A DNA stretch of 64,000 bases from JAVBLV01 sp031553195 (GTDB lineage Bacteria; Bacteroidota; Bacteroidia; Bacteroidales; P3), in NCBI GenBank assembly GCA_031553195.1, contig JAVBLV010000001.1, positions 62,001 through 126,000 on the forward strand. The letters run 5' to 3'. Below the pieces are notes generated by a model. The model was not told where the DNA came from. It did not search any database and was given only the letters and a program-made list of their open reading frames with translations. Every line of letters begins with the position of its first letter. Positions within the stretch are counted from its first letter, which is position 1. Shown one piece after another: positions 1 through 8,853 of the stretch. The translations under genes were made by a program, and so were the position numbers.

Positions 1-10
1 ATTATACAAA

Positions 11-304
11 TTATCCCTTTTGCGTAAAAAGATCTATACACCTGTCGATTTCACGAAGCAATTCATTGATCTTTAGTTTTATAGCTGTCGAATCGGATGA
101 ATTATTTATGACATTTTTTAGTTTTAATATTTTATTTTTTTCTACTAAATCGTTTATTACCTTTTGCTGATTTTCAATTATAGACAGTAGCTCTACTTTT
201 TCTTTGCTCAGGACTTCATTCTTTTCCTTTTCTTTTTGATACGATTCTATAACTTTTCGAACCTTAAAATCTACCCCTGATAGTAACGTATTCAAGTTAT
301 GCAT
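11..304 (-). CDS. Small coiled-coil protein of the type encoded upstream of zapA
   Basis: This 97-residue protein is highly charged and has heptad-like spacing of Leu, Ile and Val over residues 17-65, so it should form a coiled coil. There is no signal peptide or membrane segment. The C-terminal part (KLKINELLREIDRCIDLF) is the conserved end seen in short Bacteroidota proteins that sit directly before the cell-division gene zapA. Here the next gene on the minus strand would lie just outside the window, so zapA itself cannot be confirmed. A -7 element (TATATTTG on the minus strand) lies about 45 bp upstream of the start. A role next to the Z-ring is inferred from conserved gene order only. Confidence 0.6.
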   Translation of the reverse strand: MHNLNTLLSGVDFKVRKVIESYQKEKEKNEVLSKEKVELLSIIENQQKVINDLVEKNKILKLKNVINNSSDSTAIKLKINELLREIDRCIDLFTQKG

Positions 305-348
305 CCTGTCTTTATCTTGATCCTCTTTCTAAAGAAGAATTTTTAACG

Positions 349-356
349 CAAATATA
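349..356 (-). promoter_or_regulatory. Bacteroidota -7 promoter element for the coiled-coil gene
   Basis: The minus strand reads TATATTTG, a match to TAnnTTTG, 45 bp before the start codon at 304. No good TTTG -33 box is visible. Confidence 0.5.
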
Positions 357-526
357 CATTTTTTTTCAATACGTTTTTCCCAAAATGTCCAAATAAACAA
401 ATTTCAAAGAATTGCCTCTACTGCCTTTCCTTTCGCTTATGGATGAAAAATTCATCATAAGATCACCCTTAAAATCATACCTTTTAGATAAATCAAATTC
501 AATCGGTATAAGAGAAACGAATTTAC

Positions 527-1117
527 TTAGACTTTATTATAATGATCTTTGATCATAAACCGATAAGGCAACAAGGCATCTTCTTCAGCGTAATCTACTC
601 CGATTCTTTTTGATATAAGAATATCCGTATCGGGGAGAACGAGACCGGTATCTTCTATCCAAATCTCGTGGCTTAATAAAGACAAACCGGTATGTTTACA
701 TTCGATTCCTAAAACTTTTGAAACATTCCCCGGACCCTTTCCCACATTCTTATCTAAGATAGATTTTTTGCTCCTTGCAAGTATTGTTTCAAGGCCGGAT
801 ACAGGTTGGATGGAACGAATCAAAACAGCATGAGGAATTCCTTCTTTGTTTGTTACGACATTAAATAAAGAATGTATACCATAACATAAATAGACATAGG
901 TTGTTCCCCCTTTCCAGTACATGACTTCGGTTCTCTTGGTTCTTCGTCCGCCATATGCATGAGAGGCCTTATCATCGATTCCTGCATAAGCTTCTGTTTC
1001 AGTAATAATTCCGGCCGTCGTCCGCCCGTTAAATGTAGTATAAAGACATTTCCCCAATAAATTTCGCGCAATGTCAACTACATTTTCTTCTATGTAAAAA
1101 GATTCGGGAAGTTTCAT
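527..1117 (-). CDS. DNA-3-methyladenine glycosylase, AAG/MPG family
   Basis: The 196-residue protein belongs to the AAG (Mpg) family, which removes alkylated purines such as 3-methyladenine and hypoxanthine from DNA at the start of base-excision repair. The motif ETEAY at 40-44 supplies the catalytic Glu (Glu42) and the intercalating Tyr44, and ASHAYGGRRTKR follows as in the family. YVYLCYGIH and the GKGPGN segment in the second half are also typical. The length is normal for bacterial members. It is transcribed alone or behind ribBA, with a 327-bp gap before that gene. Family assignment is firm; substrate range is not readable from the sequence. Confidence 0.95.
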   Translation of the reverse strand: MKLPESFYIEENVVDIARNLLGKCLYTTFNGRTTAGIITETEAYAGIDDKASHAYGGRRTKRTEVMYWKGGTTYVYLCYGIHSLFNVVTNKEGIPHAVLIRSIQPVSGLETILARSKKSILDKNVGKGPGNVSKVLGIECKHTGLSLLSHEIWIEDTGLVLPDTDILISKRIGVDYAEEDALLPYRFMIKDHYNKV

Positions 1118-1444
1118 GCGTTTTAATTTTATATTCAGGTCAAATTTTTTTTAATGGAAAATGCTTGATGCTTATTTGAATAATTGAATAAATTGGGTTA
1201 TAGTTTAGGGCTTAAAGTTTGAGTTAAAGTTGATTCCTCATTACTAATTGCTAATTCTCAATTATCCTTCTAACTTTAGAAACTTTTGAACATTACAAAT
1301 GCTCAATCTCAAAATTTACCTTTCCCTTACTCACATTTTTTCCTTTTCATTCTTCATTTAATAAGACTTTTACCGTATGAGTATAAGGCTTAGCCTTGAA
1401 TCTTTTATTTTATCATTAGATATTAAAATCCAATTGTCGGTTAT
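1118..1444. other. AT-rich intergenic region, no gene seen
   Basis: This 327-bp stretch between aag and ribBA contains short runs of repeated CTAATT-type sequence and no convincing ORF, RNA gene or hairpin terminator. Confidence 0.5.
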
Positions 1445-2653
1445 TTATAATTCCAACAAATGCCCCATTTTTTCTTGCTTTGTTTTTAAGTATTTTTGGT
1501 TATACTTGTTTGGGGAGATGATTAATGGAATGGTTTCTACAATTTCCAGACCATAGCCCTCCAATCCTTTACGTTTAACAGGATTATTCGTAATTAATCG
1601 TATTTTCCGGATATTCAAATCTCTTAATATTTGAGCCCCAATTCCATAATCTCGTTCATCCGGTCTGAATCCTAATTCCAAATTGGCTTCTACAGTATCC
1701 CGTCCTCTATCTTGCAGGGAATATGCCTTTAGTTTATTAACCAATCCGATTCCTCTTCCTTCCTGGTTCAAATATACGACAGCCCCTTTTCCTTCTTTTT
1801 CAATCATTTCCATTGAAATATGGAGTTGTTCGCCACAATCGCATCTGCAAGATCCGAAGATGTCTCCGGTCATACAAGAGGAGTGCATGCGTACCATAAT
1901 CTTCTCATTTTCTTCCCATCTACCCTTTATTAAAGCCAAGTGTGTAAATTGATTTGTACAATCCGTATACGCAATCAACTTAAATTTTCCCCAATGTGTT
2001 GGCAACTCAACTTCTACTTCTTTCTTAATTAATGTTTCATGTTCAATACGATAAGCGATTATATCTTTAATTGAAATAATCTTCATATCAAATTGGGCGG
2101 CAATTTTCATTAATTGAGGAAGTCTGGCCATTGTTCCATCTTCGTTAAGTATTTCAATCAGCATTCCGGCAGGAGTTAATCCCGACAGACGAGCCATATC
2201 AACAGTGGCTTCCGTATGTCCTGAACGACGGAGAACCCCTCCGTCAAGCGCTCGTAGCGGAGAAATATGTCCGGGTCTGCCTAAATCTTCTGAGTTTGTT
2301 TTAGGGTCTGCGAGCGCTCGAATGGTTTTCGCCCGATCGCTTGCCGAAATACCTGTAGTACACCCATGCCCGACCAAATCAACAGAAATAGTAAAAGGGG
2401 TTCCATGAATAGATGTGTTGTTCGAAACCATCATTTCCAGGTTCAATTCTTTACAACGTTTTTCAGTAATGGGCGCACACACCATTCCACGTCCATGAGT
2501 AATCATAAAGTTTACTTTCTCGGGCGTTATTAATTCTGCGGCAGTAATAAAATCCCCTTCGTTTTCCCGATCTTCGTCATCGACAACTATTATTATTTTC
2601 CCGTTTCTAAAATCCTCAATCGCTTCAGGTATTGTATTCAATTTTATATCCAT
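1445..2653 (-). CDS. ribBA: RibBA: 3,4-dihydroxy-2-butanone-4-phosphate synthase / GTP cyclohydrolase II
   Basis: This 402-residue fusion makes both precursors of riboflavin: DHBP from ribulose-5-phosphate and the pyrimidine from GTP. The DHBP synthase domain is residues 1 to about 200, with the acidic metal-binding motif DDEDRENEGD at 25-34 and HGRGMVCAP after it. The GTP cyclohydrolase II domain fills the rest, with the zinc-binding pattern SSCMTGD...CRCDCGEQL and the motif NQEGRGIGL. Both active sites look intact, so it should be bifunctional. No FMN riboswitch is visible upstream; instead a plain -7/-33 promoter lies 41 bp before the start. Confidence 0.97.
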   Translation of the reverse strand: MDIKLNTIPEAIEDFRNGKIIIVVDDEDRENEGDFITAAELITPEKVNFMITHGRGMVCAPITEKRCKELNLEMMVSNNTSIHGTPFTISVDLVGHGCTTGISASDRAKTIRALADPKTNSEDLGRPGHISPLRALDGGVLRRSGHTEATVDMARLSGLTPAGMLIEILNEDGTMARLPQLMKIAAQFDMKIISIKDIIAYRIEHETLIKKEVEVELPTHWGKFKLIAYTDCTNQFTHLALIKGRWEENEKIMVRMHSSCMTGDIFGSCRCDCGEQLHISMEMIEKEGKGAVVYLNQEGRGIGLVNKLKAYSLQDRGRDTVEANLELGFRPDERDYGIGAQILRDLNIRKIRLITNNPVKRKGLEGYGLEIVETIPLIISPNKYNQKYLKTKQEKMGHLLEL

Positions 2654-2693
2654 AATAAAAAAACAGCTTTAGTATTTTAACAATAATAACGCA

Positions 2694-2721
2694 CAAAAGT
2701 ACTAAAAATTACCGAGTCAAA
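2694..2721 (-). promoter_or_regulatory. Promoter of ribBA
   Basis: On the minus strand TACTTTTG (2694-2701) is the -7 box and TTTG (2718-2721) the -33 box, 16 bp apart. This fits the Bacteroidota primary sigma consensus. Confidence 0.55.
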
Positions 2722-2854
2722 TTCCTGCTTTGAATAGAAGCGGCGCTTTTGATTCCATAGCCTAGAATTCAATTAAATTTAAATAGAGAGAGGGTATTCT
2801 ATAATCTCGAAATATATATTAGGAGAAAATAGGTATTCTTAAAAGATATAGAAA

Positions 2855-2882
2855 AGCCTGCCGAAAATACATTGGGCAGGCT
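2855..2882 (-). terminator. Rho-independent terminator after the ompH pair
   Basis: AGCCTGCC (2855-2862) pairs perfectly with GGCAGGCT (2875-2882). On the minus strand the hairpin is followed by TTTTC, and it lies 25 bp beyond the stop of the second ompH gene. Confidence 0.75.
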
Positions 2883-2907
2883 AGAGTATGAATAAAAGTT
2901 TTACTTC

Positions 2908-3417
2908 TTATTTCAGATTCAATTTCTTTTTTACCAGAGGCATGATATCGTCGCTCTCTTCATGATAGAGCAAATTCGCGGCATCTAATATATAAGTATA
3001 TTTATTTTCTTTTGCCACTTCTGAAATGGTTTCTTTTGCTTTATTAACGATAGGGGTCAGTAAGACGTCCTGTTGATCTTGCATTGATTTTTGCGCATTT
3101 TGTTGAAATTCTTCAATACGCATGGCCATATCTTGCAATTCTTTTTGTTTTGTTTGCTTGATAAGATCCGACATTTGATTTTGGTTGTTAAGGAAATCCT
3201 GGTAACGTTGTTCCAATTCGGTACGCATGGCTTTCAACGTTGATTCCAATTCAGCCGCGCTTTTTTGTAGTATAGCTTGAGCAGAATCTCTTCCTGGCAT
3301 TATTTTAAGTAGTTCGCCCGAATCAATATGTCCTAATTTGGGAACTTTTTGGCCGAAAGCAGGAACGACCAATAATAATGCTATAAAAACCAATACAAAT
3401 TCAATTTTACGTTTCAT
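2908..3417 (-). CDS. OmpH/Skp-family periplasmic chaperone (second copy)
   Basis: This protein of about 169 residues has a signal peptide (KRKIEFVLVFIALLLVVPAFG) and a long charged helical region (residues about 35-125) followed by a short beta-strand segment, the layout of Skp/OmpH. Skp holds unfolded outer-membrane proteins in the periplasm and hands them to BamA. It follows another ompH gene and bamA on the same strand, which is the usual Bacteroidota arrangement. I chose the ATG at 3417, which gives a cleaner signal peptide; an in-frame ATG at 3429 adds four residues. A hairpin terminator follows the stop. Confidence 0.88.
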   Translation of the reverse strand: MKRKIEFVLVFIALLLVVPAFGQKVPKLGHIDSGELLKIMPGRDSAQAILQKSAAELESTLKAMRTELEQRYQDFLNNQNQMSDLIKQTKQKELQDMAMRIEEFQQNAQKSMQDQQDVLLTPIVNKAKETISEVAKENKYTYILDAANLLYHEESDDIMPLVKKKLNLK

Positions 3418-3667
3418 GTGCAAATTCAATTTTAATTTATACGTAACATACTTTGGCCAAACAAAGATTCCAAGGATTTTGCCGCATAACGCAGTTCGTA
3501 TAATAATTTTAAGATCCTTTTTATTTATATTTTAATGTTTCAACTTTACTTAAAGCGAAAAGTTATGCAAAGGTAATAAAATTTATTGAGCTAACTAGTA
3601 ACTTACGCGACAAAATTAATCGTTACGTTCGTATAGAAAACTCATATTTTCCGATTTTCAAGAATTC

Positions 3668-4213
3668 TTATTTTTTAGTTTTACTGGAGGAATTTCCTCT
3701 GCTGACTTTGTATCCGAGATCGTCCAAAATATCATCGCTGATATCAAGTTTTCCGTCGGCATATAGAATGGTTGGCCCTGCCGATTTATCGAAAATAAAT
3801 GCATAATTTTTTTCTTGAGCGCGTTTCTCTATTGCGTTATAAACTTTTTCTTGGATAGGCTTTACTAACTCCTGACGTTTTTTGCTCAAATCTCCGTCAT
3901 TTCCAAAACGTTTTTTCTGTAGATCTTTGGCTTCTTTTTCGGCTGCAATAATTTCGTTTTCTTTCTTTTTCTTCAAATCGTCCGGTAAAAGCATGACCTC
4001 GGCTTGAAATGATTTATACATTTTGTCGATATTCTGAAACTTTGTTTCTATTTCTTTTTGCCATTCGATTGCATAATTATCCAACACCTTTTGAGTTTGC
4101 TCATATTCGGGAATATTAGACAAAATATATTCCGTATCTACGTAAGCGTATTTTTGAGCATAAGTAATTACTGATGCCATAAGAAGAGCGGCAATTAAAA
4201 TGAATTTTTTCAT
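3668..4213 (-). CDS. OmpH/Skp-family periplasmic chaperone (first copy)
   Basis: The 181-residue protein has a signal peptide (MKKFILIAALLMASVITYAQ) and then the OmpH opening YAYVDTEYIL, a coiled-coil body rich in Lys and Glu at about 50-120, and a final strand around FIFDKSAG. It is expected to act as a periplasmic chaperone for outer-membrane proteins. It lies 55 bp downstream of bamA on the same strand and 250 bp upstream of its paralogue. The Lys/Ser-rich tail (SRGNSSSKTKK) is species-specific. Confidence 0.92.
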   Translation of the reverse strand: MKKFILIAALLMASVITYAQKYAYVDTEYILSNIPEYEQTQKVLDNYAIEWQKEIETKFQNIDKMYKSFQAEVMLLPDDLKKKKENEIIAAEKEAKDLQKKRFGNDGDLSKKRQELVKPIQEKVYNAIEKRAQEKNYAFIFDKSAGPTILYADGKLDISDDILDDLGYKVSRGNSSSKTKK

Positions 4214-4268
4214 AAGGCAAACTATTTTGTTATATTATAAACGTTTAAAACCCAAATTGGTTTAAATT

Positions 4269-6761
4269 TTAATCGATTGATTGATTGATTGAGAAATGGA
4301 ATTGACTACCGGATACCTTCGCGGCGCCGGGAATTCTATCAAACCCATATCCCCAGTCAAAACCGAGCATACCAAACATAGGCATATATATCCTTATTCC
4401 TAAACCGGCTGCCACATAAGGTTTATAAGGATTAAACTGGGTGAATGTAAGCCATGAATTTCCTCCTTCTGCAAATGCAAGTCCGAATATGGTCGCGGAT
4501 GAAAAATCCAAAATAAACGGATAGCGTAGTTCCAAAGTAAATTTGTTAAATGCAGAAGCGCCGGTTTTTGGACTTAATGCCCCTGCTCCATATCCCCTGA
4601 GAGGAATTACTTCTTTTGCTGTTATATCCCAACCCGAAAGGCCGTCTCCGCCTAATGAATAGCGTCCGAAGGGAGAATAACCGATGTCATCGTTATAATA
4701 CCCCAGGAATCCAAAACGTACGCGCGTAGTAAAAACAAGATTCTCTACAATGTTAAAATACCATGCCGCTCTGAAATTTATTTTATAATATTCCAACCAC
4801 TTATACTTTTCTGCCGCTTCCATACTCGAGTAGTCTCTGTTATTAAGCAACGAGTAGGGGGGCGTCAATTGGAGATACAGTGAAATATCTGATCCTGTTC
4901 GGGGATATATAGGCATATCCAAACTATTTCTGGCAATGGTTATATTATAGTTTAAATCGTTCGAAACCCCGTCGCTGAAGATAAAAGAATCCCCATATCC
5001 CATTACGCTATATTGCTGGAATGTAACGCCTTGTATAAATGTGAAATAATCGTCCGGCCATTTCAAACGCTTTCCTAAAGAAACAGAACCGCCATTAATT
5101 TTTAAATAATGAGTGGTTTCATTTTCCCAAAATCCATTACTTTGATAAGAATGGAATGCAGAAACAGTCAACGCATTGGCCTTTTTCCCTCCCAACCATG
5201 GTTCCGTGAACGAACCATTGAAAGAATAATAATACGTTCCATTCGTTTGCGCTCTGAAACTTAATCGTTGTCCGTCGCCGGTAGGCAATGGTCTCCATGC
5301 CGAAGATTTGAAGAAATTACGAGTAGAAAAATTATTGAATGTAAATCCAATAGAGCCGATTACGGTACCTGCGCCCCAACCTCCAGAAAGTTCAAATTGG
5401 TCTGAAGGAACTTCCTCGACAGAATAGTTAATATCGACGGTTCCGTTTTCCGGATCGGGTTTTACTTCCGGAACAATTTTTTGAGGGTCGAAATAACGTA
5501 AATTGCTTAATTCGCGTACCGAACGAATAAAAACGGCGTCGCGACTAAATAATTTTCCCGGATACGCTTTTAATTCGCGCATGATAACATGATCATTAGT
5601 TCGGGTATTTCCCGATACTGTGACTTTATTAATTCTTGCTTGTTTTCCTTCTCTTATTCTAATTTCAATATCGATGGAGTCATTTTCAACCAAAACCTCG
5701 ACGGGAATAGCGTTAAAAAATAGATATCCATCATCCATATATAGCGAATTAATATCGGTTCCGGAAGGACTATAGTGTATGCGTTCATCCAAAAGCGTTT
5801 TGTTATAGGGAGTTCCTTTATCAATACGCAAATATTTTCTTAAATCATCTGAAGAATATTTTGTATTTCCTACAAAGCCAATATTCCGGAAATAATATTT
5901 CTTGCCTTCATAAATGCTTATTTCTACAACTGCTTTTTTATCAGATATTTGATAAACCGTATCGGAAACTATTTTAGCGTCTCTGAAACCCCCTTCATTA
6001 TATTTCTGAATAAGCAAATTCAGATCATTATTAAAATCCTCATCAATATAACGTGATGATTTCCAAAATCTCCACCACTTAGCTTCTTTGGTTTCCTTTA
6101 ACGCTTTCTTTACTTTACGATCCGTAAAGGACTCATTTCCATGAACGAGGATTTTATCAATCTTTATTTTTTGATTTTTGCTTATACGAAAGAATAGACG
6201 CACCTCGTCTCGTTGATTAGATGTGTCGGGTTCGGTTTTTATTTCGACAGATGCATTATGGTAACCTTTATCAGCGTAATACTGTTTAATTTTATTTTTG
6301 GAATTGACAAGCAGATTTTCAGTTACAATCTCTCCACTGACAATATTCAGCTTTTCCCGGAGTTTATTAGCGTCAGATTTGTTGATTCCCTCAAATTTAA
6401 AACTTCCCAAACGAGGTCTTTGCTTTAATTCAATTTCCAGAAAAGCGGTATTCCCTTCTATTTTTTGGATAGAAATACTTACGTCTTCAAAAATACCTTG
6501 TTTCCAAAGTTTATCGATTGCCGTCGAGATTTTTTCGCCTGGAATCGCAATTTTATCGCCTATAGTAAGTCCCGTTAAAAGTAATATTATTTGATGGTCG
6601 AGATTGTCTCCGCCCGTTATCACAACGCCGCCAATTTCATAATTTCTTGGGGTAAGATAATCAATGTCTCCTGTTTCAGAGTTTCCAATCACTGATTGAG
6701 AGTATGAATAACCGCTTATAATAAGCAATATAAAAATACAGAAGATTCTTTTTAGTTGCAT
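4269..6761 (-). CDS. bamA: BamA outer-membrane protein assembly factor
   Basis: This 830-residue protein is the central Omp85 barrel that inserts beta-barrel proteins into the outer membrane. It has a signal peptide (LKRIFCIFILLIISGYSYSQ), about 400 residues of repeated POTRA domains (for example GGVVITGGDN, GSFKFEGINK, KIDKILVHGNE, YYFRNIGFVGN and INKVTVSGNT start successive repeats), and a C-terminal barrel with RGYGAGALSPKTG and a terminal strand near GFDWGYGFD. Size and order match the family. Neighbours are uppS upstream and two ompH genes downstream, the standard Bacteroidota envelope operon. Confidence 0.97.
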   Translation of the reverse strand: MQLKRIFCIFILLIISGYSYSQSVIGNSETGDIDYLTPRNYEIGGVVITGGDNLDHQIILLLTGLTIGDKIAIPGEKISTAIDKLWKQGIFEDVSISIQKIEGNTAFLEIELKQRPRLGSFKFEGINKSDANKLREKLNIVSGEIVTENLLVNSKNKIKQYYADKGYHNASVEIKTEPDTSNQRDEVRLFFRISKNQKIKIDKILVHGNESFTDRKVKKALKETKEAKWWRFWKSSRYIDEDFNNDLNLLIQKYNEGGFRDAKIVSDTVYQISDKKAVVEISIYEGKKYYFRNIGFVGNTKYSSDDLRKYLRIDKGTPYNKTLLDERIHYSPSGTDINSLYMDDGYLFFNAIPVEVLVENDSIDIEIRIREGKQARINKVTVSGNTRTNDHVIMRELKAYPGKLFSRDAVFIRSVRELSNLRYFDPQKIVPEVKPDPENGTVDINYSVEEVPSDQFELSGGWGAGTVIGSIGFTFNNFSTRNFFKSSAWRPLPTGDGQRLSFRAQTNGTYYYSFNGSFTEPWLGGKKANALTVSAFHSYQSNGFWENETTHYLKINGGSVSLGKRLKWPDDYFTFIQGVTFQQYSVMGYGDSFIFSDGVSNDLNYNITIARNSLDMPIYPRTGSDISLYLQLTPPYSLLNNRDYSSMEAAEKYKWLEYYKINFRAAWYFNIVENLVFTTRVRFGFLGYYNDDIGYSPFGRYSLGGDGLSGWDITAKEVIPLRGYGAGALSPKTGASAFNKFTLELRYPFILDFSSATIFGLAFAEGGNSWLTFTQFNPYKPYVAAGLGIRIYMPMFGMLGFDWGYGFDRIPGAAKVSGSQFHFSINQSID

Positions 6762-6890
6762 TCGAATAATGTTTGCTTTTTATTACAAGGTAAATCCACA
6801 CTCTTTCGCCAAACGAGCATAGAAAAAAATATTAAATTCAGTAGTTTTCATAACGATTTTAGTTCGGATTTATTTTACAAGCGAATAAAA

Positions 6891-7634
6891 TTAGCGTACT
6901 TGTTCGCTTGTCAAACCAAAACGTCGTTCCCGTTTTTGAAAGTCGATAATTGCTTCGTACAAATTATCTTTCCTGAAATCGGGCCAAAGTACAGGGGTGA
7001 AATACAATTCCGAATATGCCAGTTGCCACAGTAAAAAATTACTCAACCGGTATTCCCCGCTGGTTCTGATTAATAATTCGGGATCGGGGAAATTTGATGT
7101 GCTTAAATTCGAAGATACTGAGTCTTGAGTAATATTCTCCCAAGATAATTTTTTTTCAAAAACATCTTTGGCTATTTGTTTAACGGCATGGGTAATTTCC
7201 CATCTGGAGCTATAACTCAGGGCCAATATAAGATCAGTTCCGGTATTAGACGCCGTAATATCAATCGCATCTTGAAGTTCGCGTAAAGTTTCCGTATGCA
7301 ACAATGCTAAGTCTCCGATGGCTTTCAATGAAATATTGTTCTTATTTAAAGTGTCGATTTCGGCGTTTATGGTATCTACTAATAGCTGCATTAAGGCGTT
7401 TATTTCATTTTGGGGCCTGTTCCAGTTTTCGGTAGAGAAAGCATAAAGGGTTAAATATTTTATTCCTAATTCAGCGGCGGCTTCGATAGTTTCCCGAACG
7501 GCTGTTACGCCGTTTTGATGGCCGAAAGTCCTTTCTTGTCCGCGTTCCTTAGCCCACCTTCCGTTTCCATCCATTATTATGGCAATATGTCGAGGAAGTT
7601 TCTCCAGTTGAATAATATCTTTTTTGTTCATCAA
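6891..7634 (-). CDS. uppS: UppS, di-trans,poly-cis-undecaprenyl diphosphate synthase
   Basis: The 247-residue enzyme condenses isopentenyl diphosphate into the C55 lipid carrier for peptidoglycan and O-antigen synthesis. The motif IAIIMDGNGRWA (17-28) carries the catalytic Asp22, and GHQNG, YAFSTENW and the C-terminal IRTSGEYRLSNFLLWQ complete the active site. The length is typical. It lies between the DUF6089 gene (43-bp gap) and bamA (129-bp gap), as in most Bacteroidota. The first two codons are both Met, so the start may be 7634 or 7631. Confidence 0.97.
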   Translation of the reverse strand: MMNKKDIIQLEKLPRHIAIIMDGNGRWAKERGQERTFGHQNGVTAVRETIEAAAELGIKYLTLYAFSTENWNRPQNEINALMQLLVDTINAEIDTLNKNNISLKAIGDLALLHTETLRELQDAIDITASNTGTDLILALSYSSRWEITHAVKQIAKDVFEKKLSWENITQDSVSSNLSTSNFPDPELLIRTSGEYRLSNFLLWQLAYSELYFTPVLWPDFRKDNLYEAIIDFQKRERRFGLTSEQVR

Positions 7635-7677
7635 ATTTGTCCAAAATATTAAACTATATTATTTAAAGAAAGGCTTA

Positions 7678-8577
7678 TTATAGTCTCGGATACCTTTTTC
7701 TGGAATCATAGTACTTAAATGTATCTTGGCGACAATTATCCTTAGGAACTAAAAAACCCATCGAGAAAGTAAGCGTTACTCCGAAAAATGCATACCAATC
7801 GTCTAAGGCGGCATTGCCTCTATCGCTCCCCGGAACATTATAAATACCTTCGTATCCGGGTAATTCATTTGTCCGGTCGCTCAAAATTACCGACATTTGT
7901 CCGTTCGTTCCTGATAGCACATTTGGTTCGACATACGTCTTACTTACATCGTCTATGTAATCAGTAAACGTTTTCCGAATTCCATATTCGACTCCTAAAG
8001 AAATATTTTTTGCAATACTGAATTTAAATCCGATCCCCATCGGAATAGAAAGTTGTACCAATGAATACGGTTTCCGGTCTTGATATTGGGCAGATCCTTG
8101 TCCTTCAGTGCCTAATTTATTCAGGTCATACCAAACGCCGTCATAGTACGCTTTAGGATTAAAAGAGAAAAAACCAACGCCTGCAAAAAGATAAGGAGCC
8201 CAACGATCTCTCACATCTCCGGTGTAATAGGGTAGAAAATTGAATTCCATTTGAATGCTCCCTTCAAAAATATAAGACTTGAAACTTAGGTTTCGCATTT
8301 CTATTATATCCGGATTCCCTCCTTTGAGCCAACCATATAAAGCGTCTGCCTTAATCACCCAGCGACTGTTTATGGTGTATCTGTATATAAGCCCGCCGGC
8401 AGGAGAAACGGTTCCCAATGGGCTTAAATTATTTAAATCCCCCATGTAGTTTGAGCCTCCCAAAAATAATCCTATTTCGGAACGAGCCAAAAATTGGGCT
8501 TTTGATTGATAAATATTACAAAGCAATAAGAGCAGTAATACAAAAGGAAACGTCTTATTAAAGCCTACTCTTTTCAT
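7678..8577 (-). CDS. DUF6089-type outer-membrane beta-barrel protein
   Basis: This protein of about 299 residues starts with a signal peptide (VGFNKTFPFVLLLLLLC..KAQ) and continues with alternating aromatic strands typical of an 8- to 10-strand barrel: GLFLGGSNYMGDLN, YRYTINSRWVIKADALYG, PYLFAGVGFFSFNP, GIGFKFSIAKNISLGVEYG, WYAFFGVTLTFSMG. This is the conserved gene in front of uppS-bamA in Bacteroidales (DUF6089 family); its function is not known, but the context points to outer-membrane biogenesis. I chose the ATG at 8577; an in-frame ATG at 8601 would add eight residues to the signal peptide. A -7 box lies at 8703-8710. Confidence 0.82.
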   Translation of the reverse strand: MKRVGFNKTFPFVLLLLLLCNIYQSKAQFLARSEIGLFLGGSNYMGDLNNLSPLGTVSPAGGLIYRYTINSRWVIKADALYGWLKGGNPDIIEMRNLSFKSYIFEGSIQMEFNFLPYYTGDVRDRWAPYLFAGVGFFSFNPKAYYDGVWYDLNKLGTEGQGSAQYQDRKPYSLVQLSIPMGIGFKFSIAKNISLGVEYGIRKTFTDYIDDVSKTYVEPNVLSGTNGQMSVILSDRTNELPGYEGIYNVPGSDRGNAALDDWYAFFGVTLTFSMGFLVPKDNCRQDTFKYYDSRKRYPRL

Positions 8578-8702
8578 ATAGATTTTTTTAAATATTTTCA
8601 TCAGGGGCTGCTATTGGGAGTGTTGAAAAAATACATGAATCTCAATCGCTTAATATTTTTTGATAATATTTCTTCCAGACATATATTCACTACAAAATCG
8701 TA

Positions 8703-8710
8703 CAAAGTTA
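8703..8710 (-). promoter_or_regulatory. -7 promoter element for DUF6089-uppS-bamA-ompH
   Basis: The minus strand reads TAACTTTG (TAnnTTTG consensus) about 126 bp before the chosen start of the first gene of the envelope operon. Confidence 0.5.
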
Positions 8711-8781
8711 TTATTTTTTTCTGTAAAATCCCCATATAGTTTATGGAAGGATTTCTTTCCATAGCAATCATAAAAAAATAC

Positions 8782-8825
8782 ATCCTCTGTTTATTGAAAA
8801 TAAAAATACGTAATAAACAGAGGAT
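8782..8825 (-). terminator. Terminator after exbB-exbD-tonB
   Basis: A perfect 14-bp inverted repeat (ATCCTCTGTTTATT at 8782-8795 with its complement at 8812-8825) lies just past the tonB stop. On the minus strand it is followed by a T-rich run. Confidence 0.7.
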
Positions 8826-8853
8826 TATGGGATTTTTGAATAATGGAATCCTT

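Noticed and set aside
2654..2907. FMN riboswitch before ribBA
   Set aside because: No RFN-like conserved blocks are present; a standard promoter lies close to the start.
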